Notes: generated from the letters alone by a model not told the origin. Numbered from the stretch's first letter, positions 24,796 to 36,025 are shown. The stretch: DNA of 64,000 nucleotides from Cycas panzhihuaensis (GCA_023213395.1 CM041465.1:127789741-127853740), one strand, 5' to 3'. Translations and numbers: made by a program.

Positions 24796-25560
24796 TGTCA
24801 GATTCTTTCATGAAGATACAATCTACTGGGAGAGGAATGAGTCTTAATAGTTTGAGCACAACTCAATTCAATTTCATAATTATAACACTGGGGATGTAAC
24901 AGATGGAGATGTAATGGAGAGTGCAAATATGAGATTGAATATATTACAAAGTAGTTATTGATAATGCAATGTAGCCATAAGGAATATAAAGTCCCTAAAT
25001 ATCTATAAGAGGCAAGAGGACATAAATGCACAATTGAGGATAAATAAGTAGATTCTGTTTGAAATCTTTGTCAAAGGGAATAACCAAGTGAGAAGTAGGG
25101 AGGTTATGCAGATGCCTCTTCAAAGAATTCAATAAGATAGATTAACTACAAGAGACACAATGTCAATGAAGAAATCTTAAAAAATTATTTATATATAAAC
25201 TTATAGAAAACCTGGTAAAAAAATACTAGTAAAAATAACAATGAAATATCATGCACGATACTAGAGAAAGCAGATTGAAAGCTTAGCTAAGGCAGGTTGA
25301 AAAAATAATTTTATCACCACAATGATATTAGAGAAATATTTAAATAAAAATATTTATATATAAACTCATAAAAACATAGTAAAGTGATAGTGACCAATTT
25401 GTAAAGGGCTATCTTCTGAGAGTAAGATCTTCCTTCAAGAGAGGCAAAACTTCAAACCGATTTCTCTAATAAGTAGATGAGTCCGCCAAGAATCTAACAA
25501 GCATTCATATTCTACACTTTTACTAAATGTATGATAAGCTAAAGGTTGTGCATCTAGATT
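24796..25560. other. Copia E leader between captured fragment and PBS
   Basis: Bases 24796-24960 stay open on the + strand (HEDTIYWERNES, then GDVTDGDVMESANMRLN) but are not recognised. They may be more captured sequence. Bases 25400-25560 parallel copia F 55670-55840 and so are element leader. Confidence 0.45.
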
Positions 25561-25573
25561 GGCTTTGATACTA
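25561..25573 (-). promoter_or_regulatory. Copia E primer binding site
   Basis: GGCTTTGATACTA on the + strand is TAGTATCAAAGCC on the minus strand, a slightly mutated TGGTATCAGAGCC next to the 5' LTR. Confidence 0.85.
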
Positions 25574-25575
25574 AA

Positions 25576-25910
25576 TGTTGGAGTCGAGGACAAAGTGGAT
25601 AGACTACAAAGCCATTTTGAATGAGTTAACCATAGTTTGGATATAAAGGCAGTGTTAAAAAACACCAGGGAGGCATTCTTGATTATTATATAGTTTTGGA
25701 TAGGTGGAAAGCAATTCTACTTGACATTAAATTAAAAATTTAAATAAATAACAAAGTAATAAATATATTATTAAATAACATACCTTAGGTTGGCGTTGGT
25801 GGCTCCATGTTAGCTCTAGATGGTTGCATGGTAGCTTTAGGTAGCCTGAGGTGTCTTTTTAGGGGCCCAAGGTGGGTTCATATATTTTAATATTAGGAAT
25901 TATCCTAACA
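25576..25910 (-). repeat. Copia E 5' LTR
   Basis: 335 bp, + strand TGTTGGAGTC...TATCCTAACA, the partner of 17512-17846. Confidence 0.94.
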
Positions 25911-25915
25911 TCATC

Positions 25916-26120
25916 TTATTAAGGATTTGGAGATCTCTATTTTTGATCCATATGAGTGGATTTGCCAAGGGTATGATAAGAATAAAAAAGTACCCTTAGG
26001 TCAAGTCACTCTTCCTCTTATGTTAGAATAAAAGATAGTCCTTACTAAGCTTACCATTGTTGACCTAGACTTAGAGTCTAGTATTTTTTTGGGTAGACCA
26101 TGGATTACTTAAATGTTAGC
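25916..26120 (+). pseudogene. Gypsy D protease C-terminal half
   Basis: The frame continues from 17511: IKDLEISIFDPYEWICQGYD, then KVPLGQVTLPL and SSIFLGRPWIT. The ILGRPW-like end is the usual protease C-terminus of Ty3/gypsy elements. One TAA interrupts it. Confidence 0.8.
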
Positions 26121-27290
26121 AACTTGTTCCTCCCTCTTTAGTGAACTTAGATTCATCCATGAGGGATAATTGAAAATTGTCAAGTAAAATTTGAAACCCA
26201 TTAAACAATTAGTTCCTCTTATTGAGACATTTTTAGAACCTAGGGAATCCTCAAACTCTTTAGAGTAATTCTTTCAATCACTTAGTTTATGTCAATACTT
26301 TACTATTGAAGCCCCTTCTACTCATTCAAAGGTAAAGGATGCGGATTTAGTTGAGATTATTCCTTTGTCATCAGGCTCCTCATCTATTCCTATGCCTTTC
26401 GACCCAGCTAATTGGTCTTCAACTTCTTCTTCTTCTATTTCTTATGAAGAAATAACTTCTCATTCTATTGTATCTTATGGAGGTCCACCTCTAATTAGGC
26501 TTATTGACATAAATGCCTTCTCTCATATTTAGGCTCATTTCTTATAGGTTTTGTACTTTCGAGTCTTTGAGTGACTACTTCTTTGATTTTAGTTATACAT
26601 GATTCACATGTTGATGCTTCCCCATCTTTCTCTCGATCTTCTTTCTTTAAGTTATGGTTGAATAGACATGAAAAGAAGATGTTGTTGTATCAACAGCCAG
26701 ACTTAGAATCGGGGGGTGAAGACATTCATTCACTTGATATAGGATAAAATAATCACAATACCTCTACTAGAGTATAGGAAATCAACTTAATCTCTGTTAT
26801 TTCTTTTTCTTCCCATCCTCATGTGAATCCTTCTCCATCCTCTCTCATCTTGGTATCTTTATTTGGTCAAGAGTGTAACGTGAATCATTAATAATTTAAC
26901 TGAACTTTTACTTCAGTTTGGGAGTTTGTTGATAGGCCTATTTTCTTTTCTCATGTTTCTTTAATTATTAAGTTTATTCCCACCTATCCAAACTCTTTGG
27001 TTGATCCTTTCTTACCTTTCATACCTCTCTCTCTCTATCTACCTTCCATCCTAAAAACCTTCTCCTCATTAATCTCTTCTACTTAGACCATTTTGAAAAT
27101 GATGAGGTGATTGTTGATCATCTAGCGAACTCATCTCCTAGTTTTCCTGATGGACATCATAAGTTGGGTTTTTCAAAAGTTATAGTTAATCATTCTCGAC
27201 CATAGGAGTCTATTTCTTTAATAGATCTCACCCCTCCTCATTTTAATGAAGGAAATGTGATGCTTATAGAATAAACCATTGATGTAGACA
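26120..27290 (+). other. Gypsy D linker between protease and RT position, no domain
   Basis: Ser/Pro-rich coding-like sequence with stops (for example SSGSSSIPMPFDPANWSST near 26360). Large Tat-like elements have a long unstructured linker here. No motif is recognised. Confidence 0.45.
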
Positions 27291-27475
27291 TAGAGATAGA
27301 AGATGTTCCTAGAATTATCAAGTTGGGATCTAGTTGTACTCTTGAGAGATCACTCAGTTTAAGGATATCTTTCATGAGTTCTACTCAATTTTCATGTAGG
27401 ACTATAAAGATATACATGGCCTTGATTCTCAAGTCATTAACACTCATCCATCCCATTTGTAATGAGGATAAACTA
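27290..27475 (+). pseudogene. Gypsy D reverse transcriptase N-terminal scrap
   Basis: VPRIIKLGSSCTLE is followed, after a frame change, by KDIFHEFYSIFM and DYKDIHGLDSQVI. This resembles the segment just before gypsy RT (F-x-DVFAWSYxDMxGLD). RT itself does not follow, which points to an internal deletion. Confidence 0.55.
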
Positions 27476-28164
27476 TGGCTGTAAAAATTTTCCTTTACCT
27501 AATATGCTAAAACTATGGACAATTCCTTCTTCTTTCTGATATTTTCTTGCTTTCTATTGATTGTCATTGTGCTTCTATTAAAGATCTTACTCATGATCAT
27601 ATAAATATTTTTCTCTTTCCAGCATCTGCATTGATTGTGAGTGCTCTATCACCATATTTGGATCTTGTTATCTTTTGGGTCTAGAACTCAAGGGAGACCT
27701 TGGGGCCCCAACCTTATTATACTTTCATCCTAGAAAGAGAAATACTTCCATCAACTTCAGGTATTTAGTCACTGGTTGAGGTCATATTTCCATTTGATAG
27801 TATTTTACCTAGAGGATTCTTTTTTGGTCATATATCAGCTATTATCTTGACCATTTTCATTATCCTTAGTTCTCTCTATTGATATTTTGGAGTGGATACT
27901 TATTCTGCCACCTTCCTTTTATGTTTGGAGACACTGTGATTTTGATCTCCTCTTTTTCTACAGTTCAATCCCTAAGGAGATTGGTCTTTTTTATTATAGA
28001 TTTTGTTAAAGAGGATAAATCCTTATTATGTTTAGTGAAAAAACTTCATAGTTGGATGATCATAGTTCCCTTCTTATAAAAAGAGGAGAAAAGTAAAAGT
28101 GAAAAAAAAAAAAAGTAGAAAAAAAAAGAGAGGAAGAAAGTAAACAAGGAAGTATATAATTATT
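27476..28164 (+). other. Gypsy D, unrecognised hydrophobic coding-like stretch
   Basis: One frame stays largely open (SALSPYLDLVIFWV, then LILEREILPST-like sequence and many Phe/Leu/Ser) but matches no RT, RNase H or integrase motif I know. An A-rich tract (28075-28140, many Lys codons) follows, just before gypsy I. Confidence 0.35.
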
Positions 28165-28169
28165 ATCCT

Positions 28170-29222
28170 TGATCCAGGAGGATCTACCATATGTTTTCAG
28201 GCTGCAGAAAATACTAGGCATTGGCATAACTAAAAGAGATATGGCCAAATGGTATCAAAATTATATGAAATTTTGTGTAAAGGTAGAATACACATCCCAC
28301 TACATGTGTACAAAAGGTAGGGCTCATAAAATATCATTTGATTAGAGTTCAAGCCTTATTTTGCATAAAATTAATCCCACAGCTAGCAGAAAAAAATAGC
28401 AAATACATATTATTATTAAATGAATAAAAATGTAGTCAAATGACATCAAAATGAGCTAAAATTTTGTGGAAGCATAGGAGACATGTGTTCCTATATGTGT
28501 AACAAATTTAAGCTAAATTAGAGTCAGTTAAGGTTAGTTACAAGCTGAAACTTTTAAGAATTACATGAAGGCCACTTGGATAGCAGAAAAATAGCAAATA
28601 TATATTATAATTAAATGAATAAAAATGTATTCAAATGACATCCAAATGAGCTAAAATTTTGAGGAAGAAGAGGGGACATTGTTCCTATATGTGTACCAAA
28701 TTTAAGCCAAATTGTAGTCTGTTGAGATTAGTTGCAAGCTGTAATTTTTTAAGAATTGCATGAAGGCCACTTGGACAACATGCATTCTGGTGGTTAGTGG
28801 TTATACTTGCATGATTACCACTTATTAAACATGTAATTTTGGTTTCTTTCTATAAATTGAGCCCTATTACGGGTTGGAGAGGTGGTTCTTGGAGACTTGA
28901 CTTGAGAAGCATCCTTGGAGAAGCATTTTGGAGGGTTGGAGTCCCCCTTATGGTATAATTATATAATTTATTCCTTGTAATTTTACCATTATTTTTCTAG
29001 TTGATTTCTCCACCATTAAATGGAGATTTTCATAGTTTAATAGAAGTACTACTCCTCATACATTTGGATCAATGTCAAGAATAAATGATTTGGTATAGAA
29101 TATCCTTTCATGGGCTCATTGTTGTTTTGATGTTATTGAGATTTCTACACTAACTCCCAAGATCTCAAGGAGAAAAGGTTGATAATTGACTTCTTCACCA
29201 ACTAAGCTCTATTTTGGGATCA
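28170..29222 (+). repeat. Gypsy I 5' LTR
   Basis: 1053 bp. It contains an internal head-to-tail duplication of about 197 bp (from 28385 and from 28582; each unit starts AGCAGAAAAA and ends with GAAGGCCACTTGGA). The same duplication is in the 3' LTR (about 33857 and 34054), so it predates insertion. Confidence 0.95.
28385..28780. repeat. Two ~197 bp tandem units within gypsy I LTR
   Basis: Both units share TTAAATGAATAAAAATGTA, GACATCNAAATGAGCTAAAA and the ending TGAAGGCCACTTGGA. They may be duplicated promoter or enhancer sequence; function is inference. Confidence 0.85.
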
Positions 29223-29227
29223 TATTT

Positions 29228-29240
29228 TGGTATCAGAGCC
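29228..29240 (+). promoter_or_regulatory. Gypsy I primer binding site
   Basis: TGGTATCAGAGCC, an exact tRNA-iMet-type site, five bases after the LTR end. Confidence 0.95.
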
Positions 29241-29265
29241 TGTGATCTTTGTTGTAGGGACTTAA

Positions 29266-30420
29266 ATGGTACAAACAAAGAAAGGATACAAAGAGAAAGG
29301 TGAATACTTTCTTGTGTTGCAATCACCAAGAAGACAAAGAAAGAATCCAAGTACCATGGCTGAAAAAGAATATGGAGAAATTAGATTCGAAAAGCTTAAG
29401 AAGAACATAGAAACCTTGATGCAAATGATGACCCAACTTCTACCTCTAGTCAAGGGAAAAGGCAAAGAGAAGAAAGTTGAAGGAGGATCCACATATGACC
29501 ACAATCATGAAGAGGAAGAGGAGGAGACCTTAAAGCACTCTTTTGAAGAAAGCAAGGGTACTTCATCTCATCAACCCTTCAAGGTGGAGGCAAAGTTGGA
29601 TATTCCAACTTATGATGGAGAGGCAAATGCTGAAAAGTTGGACCATTAGTTGGATCAACTTGAAACCTACTTCACAATTTATACTTATAGTAATGCTCAA
29701 AAGCTTTCATTTACTAGGCTCAAGTTGTGTAAACATGCATAGACATGGTGGAATGCATATTTGAAGACTCATGATGTATCTTCTTTTTCATGGAGGGATT
29801 TTAAGAAAATAATAAAGAAGCAATACTACCCCATAGGTCATGAGGAAGACCAATGGATCACTTGGCAATATGTATGCCAAGGGAGAGGTGTATGTGTCCA
29901 AGACTATACTTCTTTATTTTTTAGGTATGGCATGCTACTTGGTATTAATATGGATGAACATATCACTCTTATGAAATTCATTGGAGGATTACATGAATAC
30001 ATAAGGAAGGAACTAAGGATTTTTAAGGTTTAATCCATTGGAGAAGCAAGTAGAATGGCTATGACAATAGAAAGTAAAAGCAAGAAATCTACATTCATGT
30101 CTAAAGATTCTACTTTTACTTCTAATAAGTATGAAAAGAATCCTAAATTGCACTCTTCTAAAAGGCAAGAAGGAAAGAAGAAAAGAATTAATTTTGTTAA
30201 AAGTTCTAACTATTGTGAGCATTGTGATATTAGTGGTCATATTACAATAAAGTGTTGGAAGTTGCATCCAGAGCTAAAGCCAAAGCATATCAAGGATATG
30301 AAATTAAGAAAGAAGGAAAAAGGGAAAGCACTACTTTCTGAGGTGGAGATTCAAAGTGAAGGAGAAGAAGAGAAGGTTACTCTACTTACAAATTATGAAG
30401 ATGATGCTATAAGGGAGGAA
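29266..30420 (+). pseudogene. gag: Gypsy I gag pseudogene
   Basis: The start at 29266 (MVQTKKGYKEKGEYF) is the first ATG after the PBS. Basic and acidic low-complexity sequence leads to the gag core: KLDIPTYDGEANAEKLDHW-like, TTW-like WWNAY, SSFSWRDFKKIIKKQYYPIG and TSLFFRYGMLLGINMDEHIT. A complete CCHC knuckle lies near 30213-30255 (CEHCDISGHITIKC). Stops at 29649, about 29742 and 30032 break it; the two TAG stops stand where Trp or Gln is expected. Confidence 0.9.
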
Positions 30421-30945
30421 CTATTTCACTTGAAGCTTCAAGTAGGAAATAGTATTATTGGTGCCATTATAGATCTGGGGAGCTAAAAGAATTTGATCTC
30501 AGAAAGTTTAGTAAAGAGTATTGGGTTGGTAACTACTCCTCACCCTCACCCATATCCTCTTGGTTGGATCCATAAAGATGTGGAAATGCAAATATCAAAG
30601 CAATGTACACTTAAATTTTCCATCACTAATGATTTTATTGATGAAGCAATATGTGATGTGGTGCCATTAGATGTATGCCATATTGTGCTTGGGAGTCCGT
30701 ACTTGTGGGATCGAGATGCACTCTTCTATCGAAGGGAAGGAAAGTATCAGTTGATGAAGGATAATAAGGGCCTTATCATAAAGGCCATAAAGAAGCACTT
30801 AGATAAGATAGCATTAATTTCAGCCACTCAAGCAAAAAGGATGATCAATGCATATGGTAAATTCATCATCTTAATGGTAAGGAGAAAAGAAGAGCCAGGA
30901 GATGAAGAAGGTCCTTCTACTCACACTCTTCTTATATCACCTAAA
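30421..30945 (+). pseudogene. Gypsy I aspartic protease
   Basis: VGNSIIGAIIDLGS, a TAA at 30484, then KNLISESLVKSIGL, the retropepsin active-site region with D-L-G where D-S-G is usual. CDVVPLDVCHIVLGSPYLWDR is the ILGxPWL end. The open stretch 30493-30948 runs into the RT linker. It would process Gag-Pol. Confidence 0.9.
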
Positions 30946-30948
30946 TAA

Positions 30949-31820
30949 ATGCAACAAATTGAGGAGTTAAAGACAAGGTATGATATTCTATTTCAACATG
31001 TTGATGGGCTACCACCAAAGAGAAATATAGAGCATGAAATCACTCTTGTAGGAGATGCACCATTGCCTAATGTTGCTTTGTATAGGCACTCCATTGTAGA
31101 GAATAATGAGATAAAGAGGCAAGTTGAGGAGTTGCTTGATCAAGGGGTCATAAGACATTCATGTTCATCTTGTGGGTCACCAATTGTCTTGGTGCCTAAG
31201 AAGGATGGAGGATGGAGAATATGTATAGACTTTCGTGCTTTGAATAAAATTACAATTAAAAATCGCTACCCTTTGCCTCACATAGATGATTTACTTGATC
31301 AAATTTAGCATGCTTGTTATTTTACTAAATTGGATTTGAAAAGTAGTTATCACCAAGTTAGGGTCAAGGAGGAGGACATATGGAAGACGGCCTTCAAAAC
31401 AAAGCAAGGACTCTTTGAATGGATGGTTATACCTTTCAGATTGTGTAATGCTCTTGTAACATTCATGAGGCTAATGAATGAAATGTTAAGGCCTTACTTG
31501 AATAATTTTGTTGTTGTTTATCTTGATGACATTTTGATTTTCAGCAACACATGGGAGGAATATTTGCAGCACATAGAAGAAGTTTTAAAGACTATGGCTA
31601 AGCATCATTTGAAGCTTAATGTGAAGAAGTGTAAATTTGGCAAGGAGAACTTGATCTTCTTAGGCTTTGTGGTTGGAGGAAGAAAGTTGAGCATCAATCC
31701 ACTCAAGACTCAAGCCATCCTCAAATGGCCTAGGCCAATAAACATCATAGAGGTGAGAAGTTTTTTTAGGGGCTTGTCAATACTTGAGAAAGTTTATTCT
31801 TCATTTCTCACAGGTTGCAG
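30949..31820 (+). pseudogene. Gypsy I reverse transcriptase
   Basis: Blocks in order: [24 protein letters not shown]-like [77 protein letters not shown] and the catalytic VVYLDDILIFS near 31520. It is near full length. It is interrupted by a TAG at about 31306 (Gln expected) and a frameshift near 31760-31790. It copies element RNA in virus-like particles. Confidence 0.95.
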
Positions 31821-32135
31821 CACCTCTACATGGATTGACAAAATCTAGTAAAAAGTTTACTTGGGGTTCCAAGGAGGAAGAAGCTTTTCTTCTTTTAAAG
31901 AAGACAATTTATGAAGCACCGGTTTTGGCAATGCCAAATTTACAAAGGCCTTTTGAAGTAGAAGCTGATACAAGTGGAAATGAGATGGGAGCTGTCCTTA
32001 TTCAAGATGGGAAGCCTATTTCTTACCATTTAGAAGTCTTTACCCCTCAAGCAAAGAACTACCCAACATATGATTGAGAAATATTCGCACTTCATCAAGC
32101 ATTTAAGCATTGGAGGTCATACTTACTTGGAAAAG
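31820..32135 (+). pseudogene. Gypsy I RNase H, truncated by internal deletion
   Basis: KFTWGSKEEEAFLLLKKTI, then FEVEADTSGNEMGAVLIQDG, where the first Asp of RNase H is retained, and PTYD, stop, EIFALHQAFKHWRSYLLGKE. The rest of RNase H (the usual TDHxxLxxL through LSR) is absent: the sequence passes straight to EPMHHEEYKDLYHEDEALK of the integrase linker. Confidence 0.85.
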
Positions 32136-33400
32136 AGGTGGAGCCAATGCATCATGAAGAGTACAAAGACTTGTACCATGAAGATGAAGCTTTGAAGGAA
32201 GAATTAGAGAACCTAGTGAAAGGAAGACCTTCCCAGCTTGCTTGGAAGGATGGTCTACTTTTTAAAGGGGAGCAGCTCTATATTCCATCAAAAGGAGACA
32301 AGATCAAGTGGCTTAGAGAGGCCCATACTTCTAAAGTAGCTGGTCACTTTGGTATAGAGAAGACTTTAGCAAACTTGAGAAGATATGTTGTATGGCCAAA
32401 AATACAAAATGATGTAAAAAAATATGTAAAAGGATGTGTAATGTGTAATACTTCTAAGCCTTCTTCTAGAAAAATTAGGATTGTATACACCACTTCCTAT
32501 TCCCACTAGACCTTGGGAAAGTATCTCCATTGATTTCTTAGGGGGACTTTCCATGAAGAGAAAGGGACATGATTATCTCTTTGTTGTTGTTGATAAGTTT
32601 AATAAAATGATATGTCTAATACCTTATAAGAAGATAATCACAGGTACAGGAGTAGCTGAGTTATTCTTTGAGCATGTATAGAAGAATTTTGGCTTGCCTT
32701 CTTCTATCATTTCAGATCAGGACACTCGATTCCTTTCATCATTTTGGAAGTCACTATGGGAGATGATGGATACCAAATTGAAGAGGAGTACAAGTTTCCA
32801 TCCTTAAACATATGGACAAACCGAAGTAGTGAATAGAACTTTGGTACATTTATTGAGGGGATATAATTCCAAGCATCCAAAGACTTGGGATGGATCATTG
32901 GCTTTTCTACAATTTGCATTTAATAGAGCAATGCATGCATCACACTCTAAAGCACCTTTTGAAGTTTGTTTGGGATACTTACCTCAAAGTCCATTTGACT
33001 TAGAGTTTTCTATGCAAGCTAAGGAAGGATCCATCAAAGGGAAGGAGGAGCATGCCAAGGCTTTAAGATACTTGGAGAAGATCCAGAGAGCCCACAAAGA
33101 AGTACATGATCAACTTCTAAGGACTCAACAAAAGTACAAGGAAAGACACGACAAGCATAGGCAAGAGTGTACTTTTTAAGAAGGAGATTTAGTATGGTTA
33201 TACTTGAGCAAGGAGAGGTTAAAAGGAGAAGGCAAGAAACTCAAACCTATAAGGTATGGACCATTCAAGATTTTGAGAAAAGTAGGTGACAATGCTTTCC
33301 AACTTGATCTTCCACCTTATATGCAAATATATTCAGTAGTAAATGCTGAATACTTAAAACTCTTTGAGCCCTCCATGTTAGATGAGGAATAGAACCAGTT
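32136..33400 (+). pseudogene. Gypsy I integrase
   Basis: HHCC zinc finger: AHTSKVAGH with its second pair in KGCVMCN (32320-32450). Core: ISIDFLGGL (Asp codon 32532), ISDQDTRF (Asp 32715) and GQTEVVNRTL (Glu 32823), giving D-x60-D-x35-E. The C-terminal GPF motif is RYGPFKILRKVGDNAFQLDL near 33260. No chromodomain is obvious after VVNAEYLKLFEP. A frameshift near 32475, a TAG at 32680, a TAA near 32805 and a TAA at 33178 disable it. Confidence 0.94.
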
Positions 33401-33643
33401 CACTTTACCTTCAGTTGATGATTTATATTTGGAAAGTGAGGAGCCTCTCAAGGAAGATTATATCTTGGAGAGAAAATCTACCAAAACAATACATAAGACA
33501 CATGAATCTTTCAGGATTGGAGTAGCAGGGAAATTGCCTGGTAAGGCCAAGTGCTTTAGTAGGAAATAAGGAGAACAACACTTCCCCCATCTCCAATTCT
33601 AAGCCAAACAAGAGTTGGCTATTTTCCAAGGAAGGGGGAGCCA
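33401..33643 (+). other. Gypsy I 3' untranslated region and PPT
   Basis: Acidic and lysine-rich tail without domain, ending in the polypurine tract GAAGGGGGAGCCA next to the 3' LTR. Confidence 0.8.
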
Positions 33644-34679
33644 TGATCCAGGAGGATCTACCATATATTTTCAGGATGCAGAAAATGCTAGGCATTGGCA
33701 TAATTGAAAGAGATATGGCCAAATGGTATCAAAATTATATAAAATTTTGTGTAAAGCTATAAGACACATCCCACTACATGTGTACAAAAGGTGGGGTTCA
33801 GAAAATATCATTTGATTAGAGTTCAAGCCTTGTTTTGTATAAAATTAATCCCACAGCTAACAGAAAAAAACAACAAGTACATATTATCATTAAATGAATA
33901 AAAATGTAGTTAAATGACATCCAAATGAGCTAAAATTTTGAGAAAGTAGAGGAGACATGTTTCCTATAAGTGTACTAAATTTAAGCCAAATTGGAGTCCT
34001 TTAAGGTCAGTTACAAGCCATAAATTTTAAGAATTATATGAAGGCCACTTGGACAGCAGAAAAATAGCAAATACATATTATAATTAAATGAATAAAAATG
34101 TAGTCAAATGACATCCAAATGAGCTAAAATTTTGAGGGAGTAGAGGGGACATGTACCAAATTTAAGCCAAATTAGAGCCTGTTAAGATTGATTACAAGCT
34201 GCAACATTTTAAGAATTGCATGAAGGCCACTTGGACAACATGCATTTTGGTGGTTAGTGGTTATACTTGCATGATTGCCACTTGTTAAACATGTAATTTT
34301 GGTTTCTTTCTATAAATTGAGCCCTGATATGGGTTGAAGATGTGGTTCTTGGAGACTTGACTTGAGTAGCATCCTTAGAGAAGTATATTAGAGGGTTGGA
34401 GTCCCCCTTATGGTATAATTGTATCATTTATTCCTTGTAATTTTACCATTCTTTTGCTAGTTGATTTCTCCACCATTAAATGGAGATTTTCAAAGTTTAA
34501 TAAAAGTATTACTCCTTATACTTTTGGATCAATGCTAAGAATAAATGATTTGGTGTAGAATTTCCTTTCGTGGGCTCATTGTTGTTTTGATCTTACTGAG
34601 ATTTCTATACTAACTCCCAGGATCTCAAGGAGAAAAGGTTGATAATTGACTTCACCAACTAAGCTCTATTTTAGGATCA
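33644..34679 (+). repeat. Gypsy I 3' LTR
   Basis: 1036 bp, colinear with 28170-29222. It is shorter by small deletions, for example after GGGACATGT near 34150. It is followed by ATCCT. Confidence 0.95.
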
Positions 34680-34939
34680 ATCCTCTTATAATATGGGGTA
34701 AGTCATATGATGGATTCATCCCCATCTACCTATCTATAGGTTAGGTTCATTTGGATGAATCATTCAAGATTTTCAGATCTAGCTACTTAGGTCCACCATG
34801 GCCTCATTTATGATCAAACCCTACTTGATACTATTGCTAGTATTGATCATAATCATTCCAATTATGTTTCTTCTTTTTTTCACCATAGTTAAAATTAATT
34901 CTACTTATTATCATCTCCTTATTGATTAATTCTTGTACC

Positions 34940-35390
34940 TTCCTCTATTGATCATACCATCTCTAAACTTTAATCCTATTATTCCCATGACATTGAGTAT
35001 ATTCACTGATGGATGTACTAGGAGAAACCTAAGACCATCTACTTCTGCTTGGGTGGTTTATGACCAATTAGGAAGTCCACTCCATTCTATGGGATCTTTT
35101 ATATCTAGAGTAACTAATAATGAAGTTGACTATCTTGCTATTATAGGAGCCTTATCTAATATATTTCGATTTTACCTTGGATCTATTACTATATATACAA
35201 ACTCTTAGGTTGTAATCTATTAATTGGTTGGGATGTATTAGGTTTATTCTTCATAACTCCTTCTCCTTTATCATTAGGATTCATCATTGTTGTCCCTTTT
35301 TACTTCAGTTACCATTCAATATATACCTTATTTTCTTAACCTTGAAGTCGACACTCTTGTTTCCTCTATCTTGAATAAACATTTTTGTTG
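34940..35390 (+). pseudogene. Gypsy D RNase H-like domain (archaeal-type)
   Basis: LSIFTDGCTRRNLRPSTSAW with the first catalytic Asp, VVYDQLGSPLHSMGSFISRV, TNNEVDYLAIIGALSN with the Glu position as Glu-Val-Asp, and ITIYTNSQVVI where Asp is Asn. Near 35310 VTIQYIPYFLNLEVDTLVS matches the N-x-E-A-D-x-L end. This is the RNase HI form lacking gypsy RNase H features, as in the additional domain of Tat elements. It is broken by stops after 35208. Confidence 0.82.
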
Positions 35391-36025
35391 ACTTTCATCT
35401 TTTTAATTGGAGGCACCCCACTCCAGAATGTATATAAACTACCACTTTGGAATGAGTATAAACTACTACTCTATGATGAGTATAAATTATTGGCTTATGA
35501 AGATCTAGATCTGAGTAGTTTGAAGACTAGGATAATAAGTAGAAGATTCAAATGAAGTATTTAAAAGGAATATATGCACGTGTGAATCTTGGGCCATGGA
35601 GGATCTTAGTAGGGGGAAAGTCCCTAAAAGCCCCTTATCCCTGGAAGGAGCCAAAGAGGAATCCAATATACTCAGATGGCTAGTTGTTTATTAAGTGAGA
35701 TTAGTTTTTTATTTAATAAACAACTTGTTTTCTTTATGATATATTATGTAAATATGGATAAAATTTTATGTTTATATAATCTATTATGAGTATGATGTGA
35801 GTTATATGAGTTTCCCTTTGGGGGATTCATATTATCCCATCTTCTACTTTTATGAACCTATTACTATTAGTTTTAGATGGTTTTAAGTTTATAAAAGTAG
35901 AATAAGTAAATATTTCACCTACTTCCTTTTATCTTTTGTTTATTTTCTTTTCTTCACTCTCTCTTGCTTGAACCAATGCACTCCAGAATGAGTATAAACT
36001 ATCATGTACATATCATGATAAAAAT

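Larger units (their letters stand above)
17512..25910 (-). mobile_element. Copia E (minus strand), inserted in gypsy D protease
   Basis: 335 bp LTRs (17512-17846 and 25576-25910) have TG/TA...CA ends and the target duplication TCGTC (17507-17511) / TCATC (25911-25915). Excision restores the protease frame ISLRL-IKDLEISIFDPYEW. Transcription runs right to left: 5' LTR, PBS, a 3.5 kb leader, gag, protease, integrase, RT, RNase H, PPT, 3' LTR. The leader carries a fragment resembling a P4-ATPase gene. Confidence 0.93.
28170..34679 (+). mobile_element. Gypsy I, best-preserved element, inserted in gypsy D
   Basis: LTRs at 28170-29222 (1053 bp) and 33644-34679 (1036 bp) begin TGATCCAGGAGGATCTACC and end GGATCA. 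The target duplication is a perfect ATCCT (28165-28169, 34680-34684). PBS at 29228, PPT GAAGGGGGAGCCA before the 3' LTR. The gag-protease-RT-RNase H-integrase order is colinear with long open stretches. A perfect duplication and few stops suggest a recent insertion relative to its neighbours. Confidence 0.96.

Noticed and set aside
29262-29504. Minus-strand ORF opposite gypsy I gag
   Set aside because: It is a shadow of the gag frame on the + strand, which has a start, the gag core and a CCHC knuckle.
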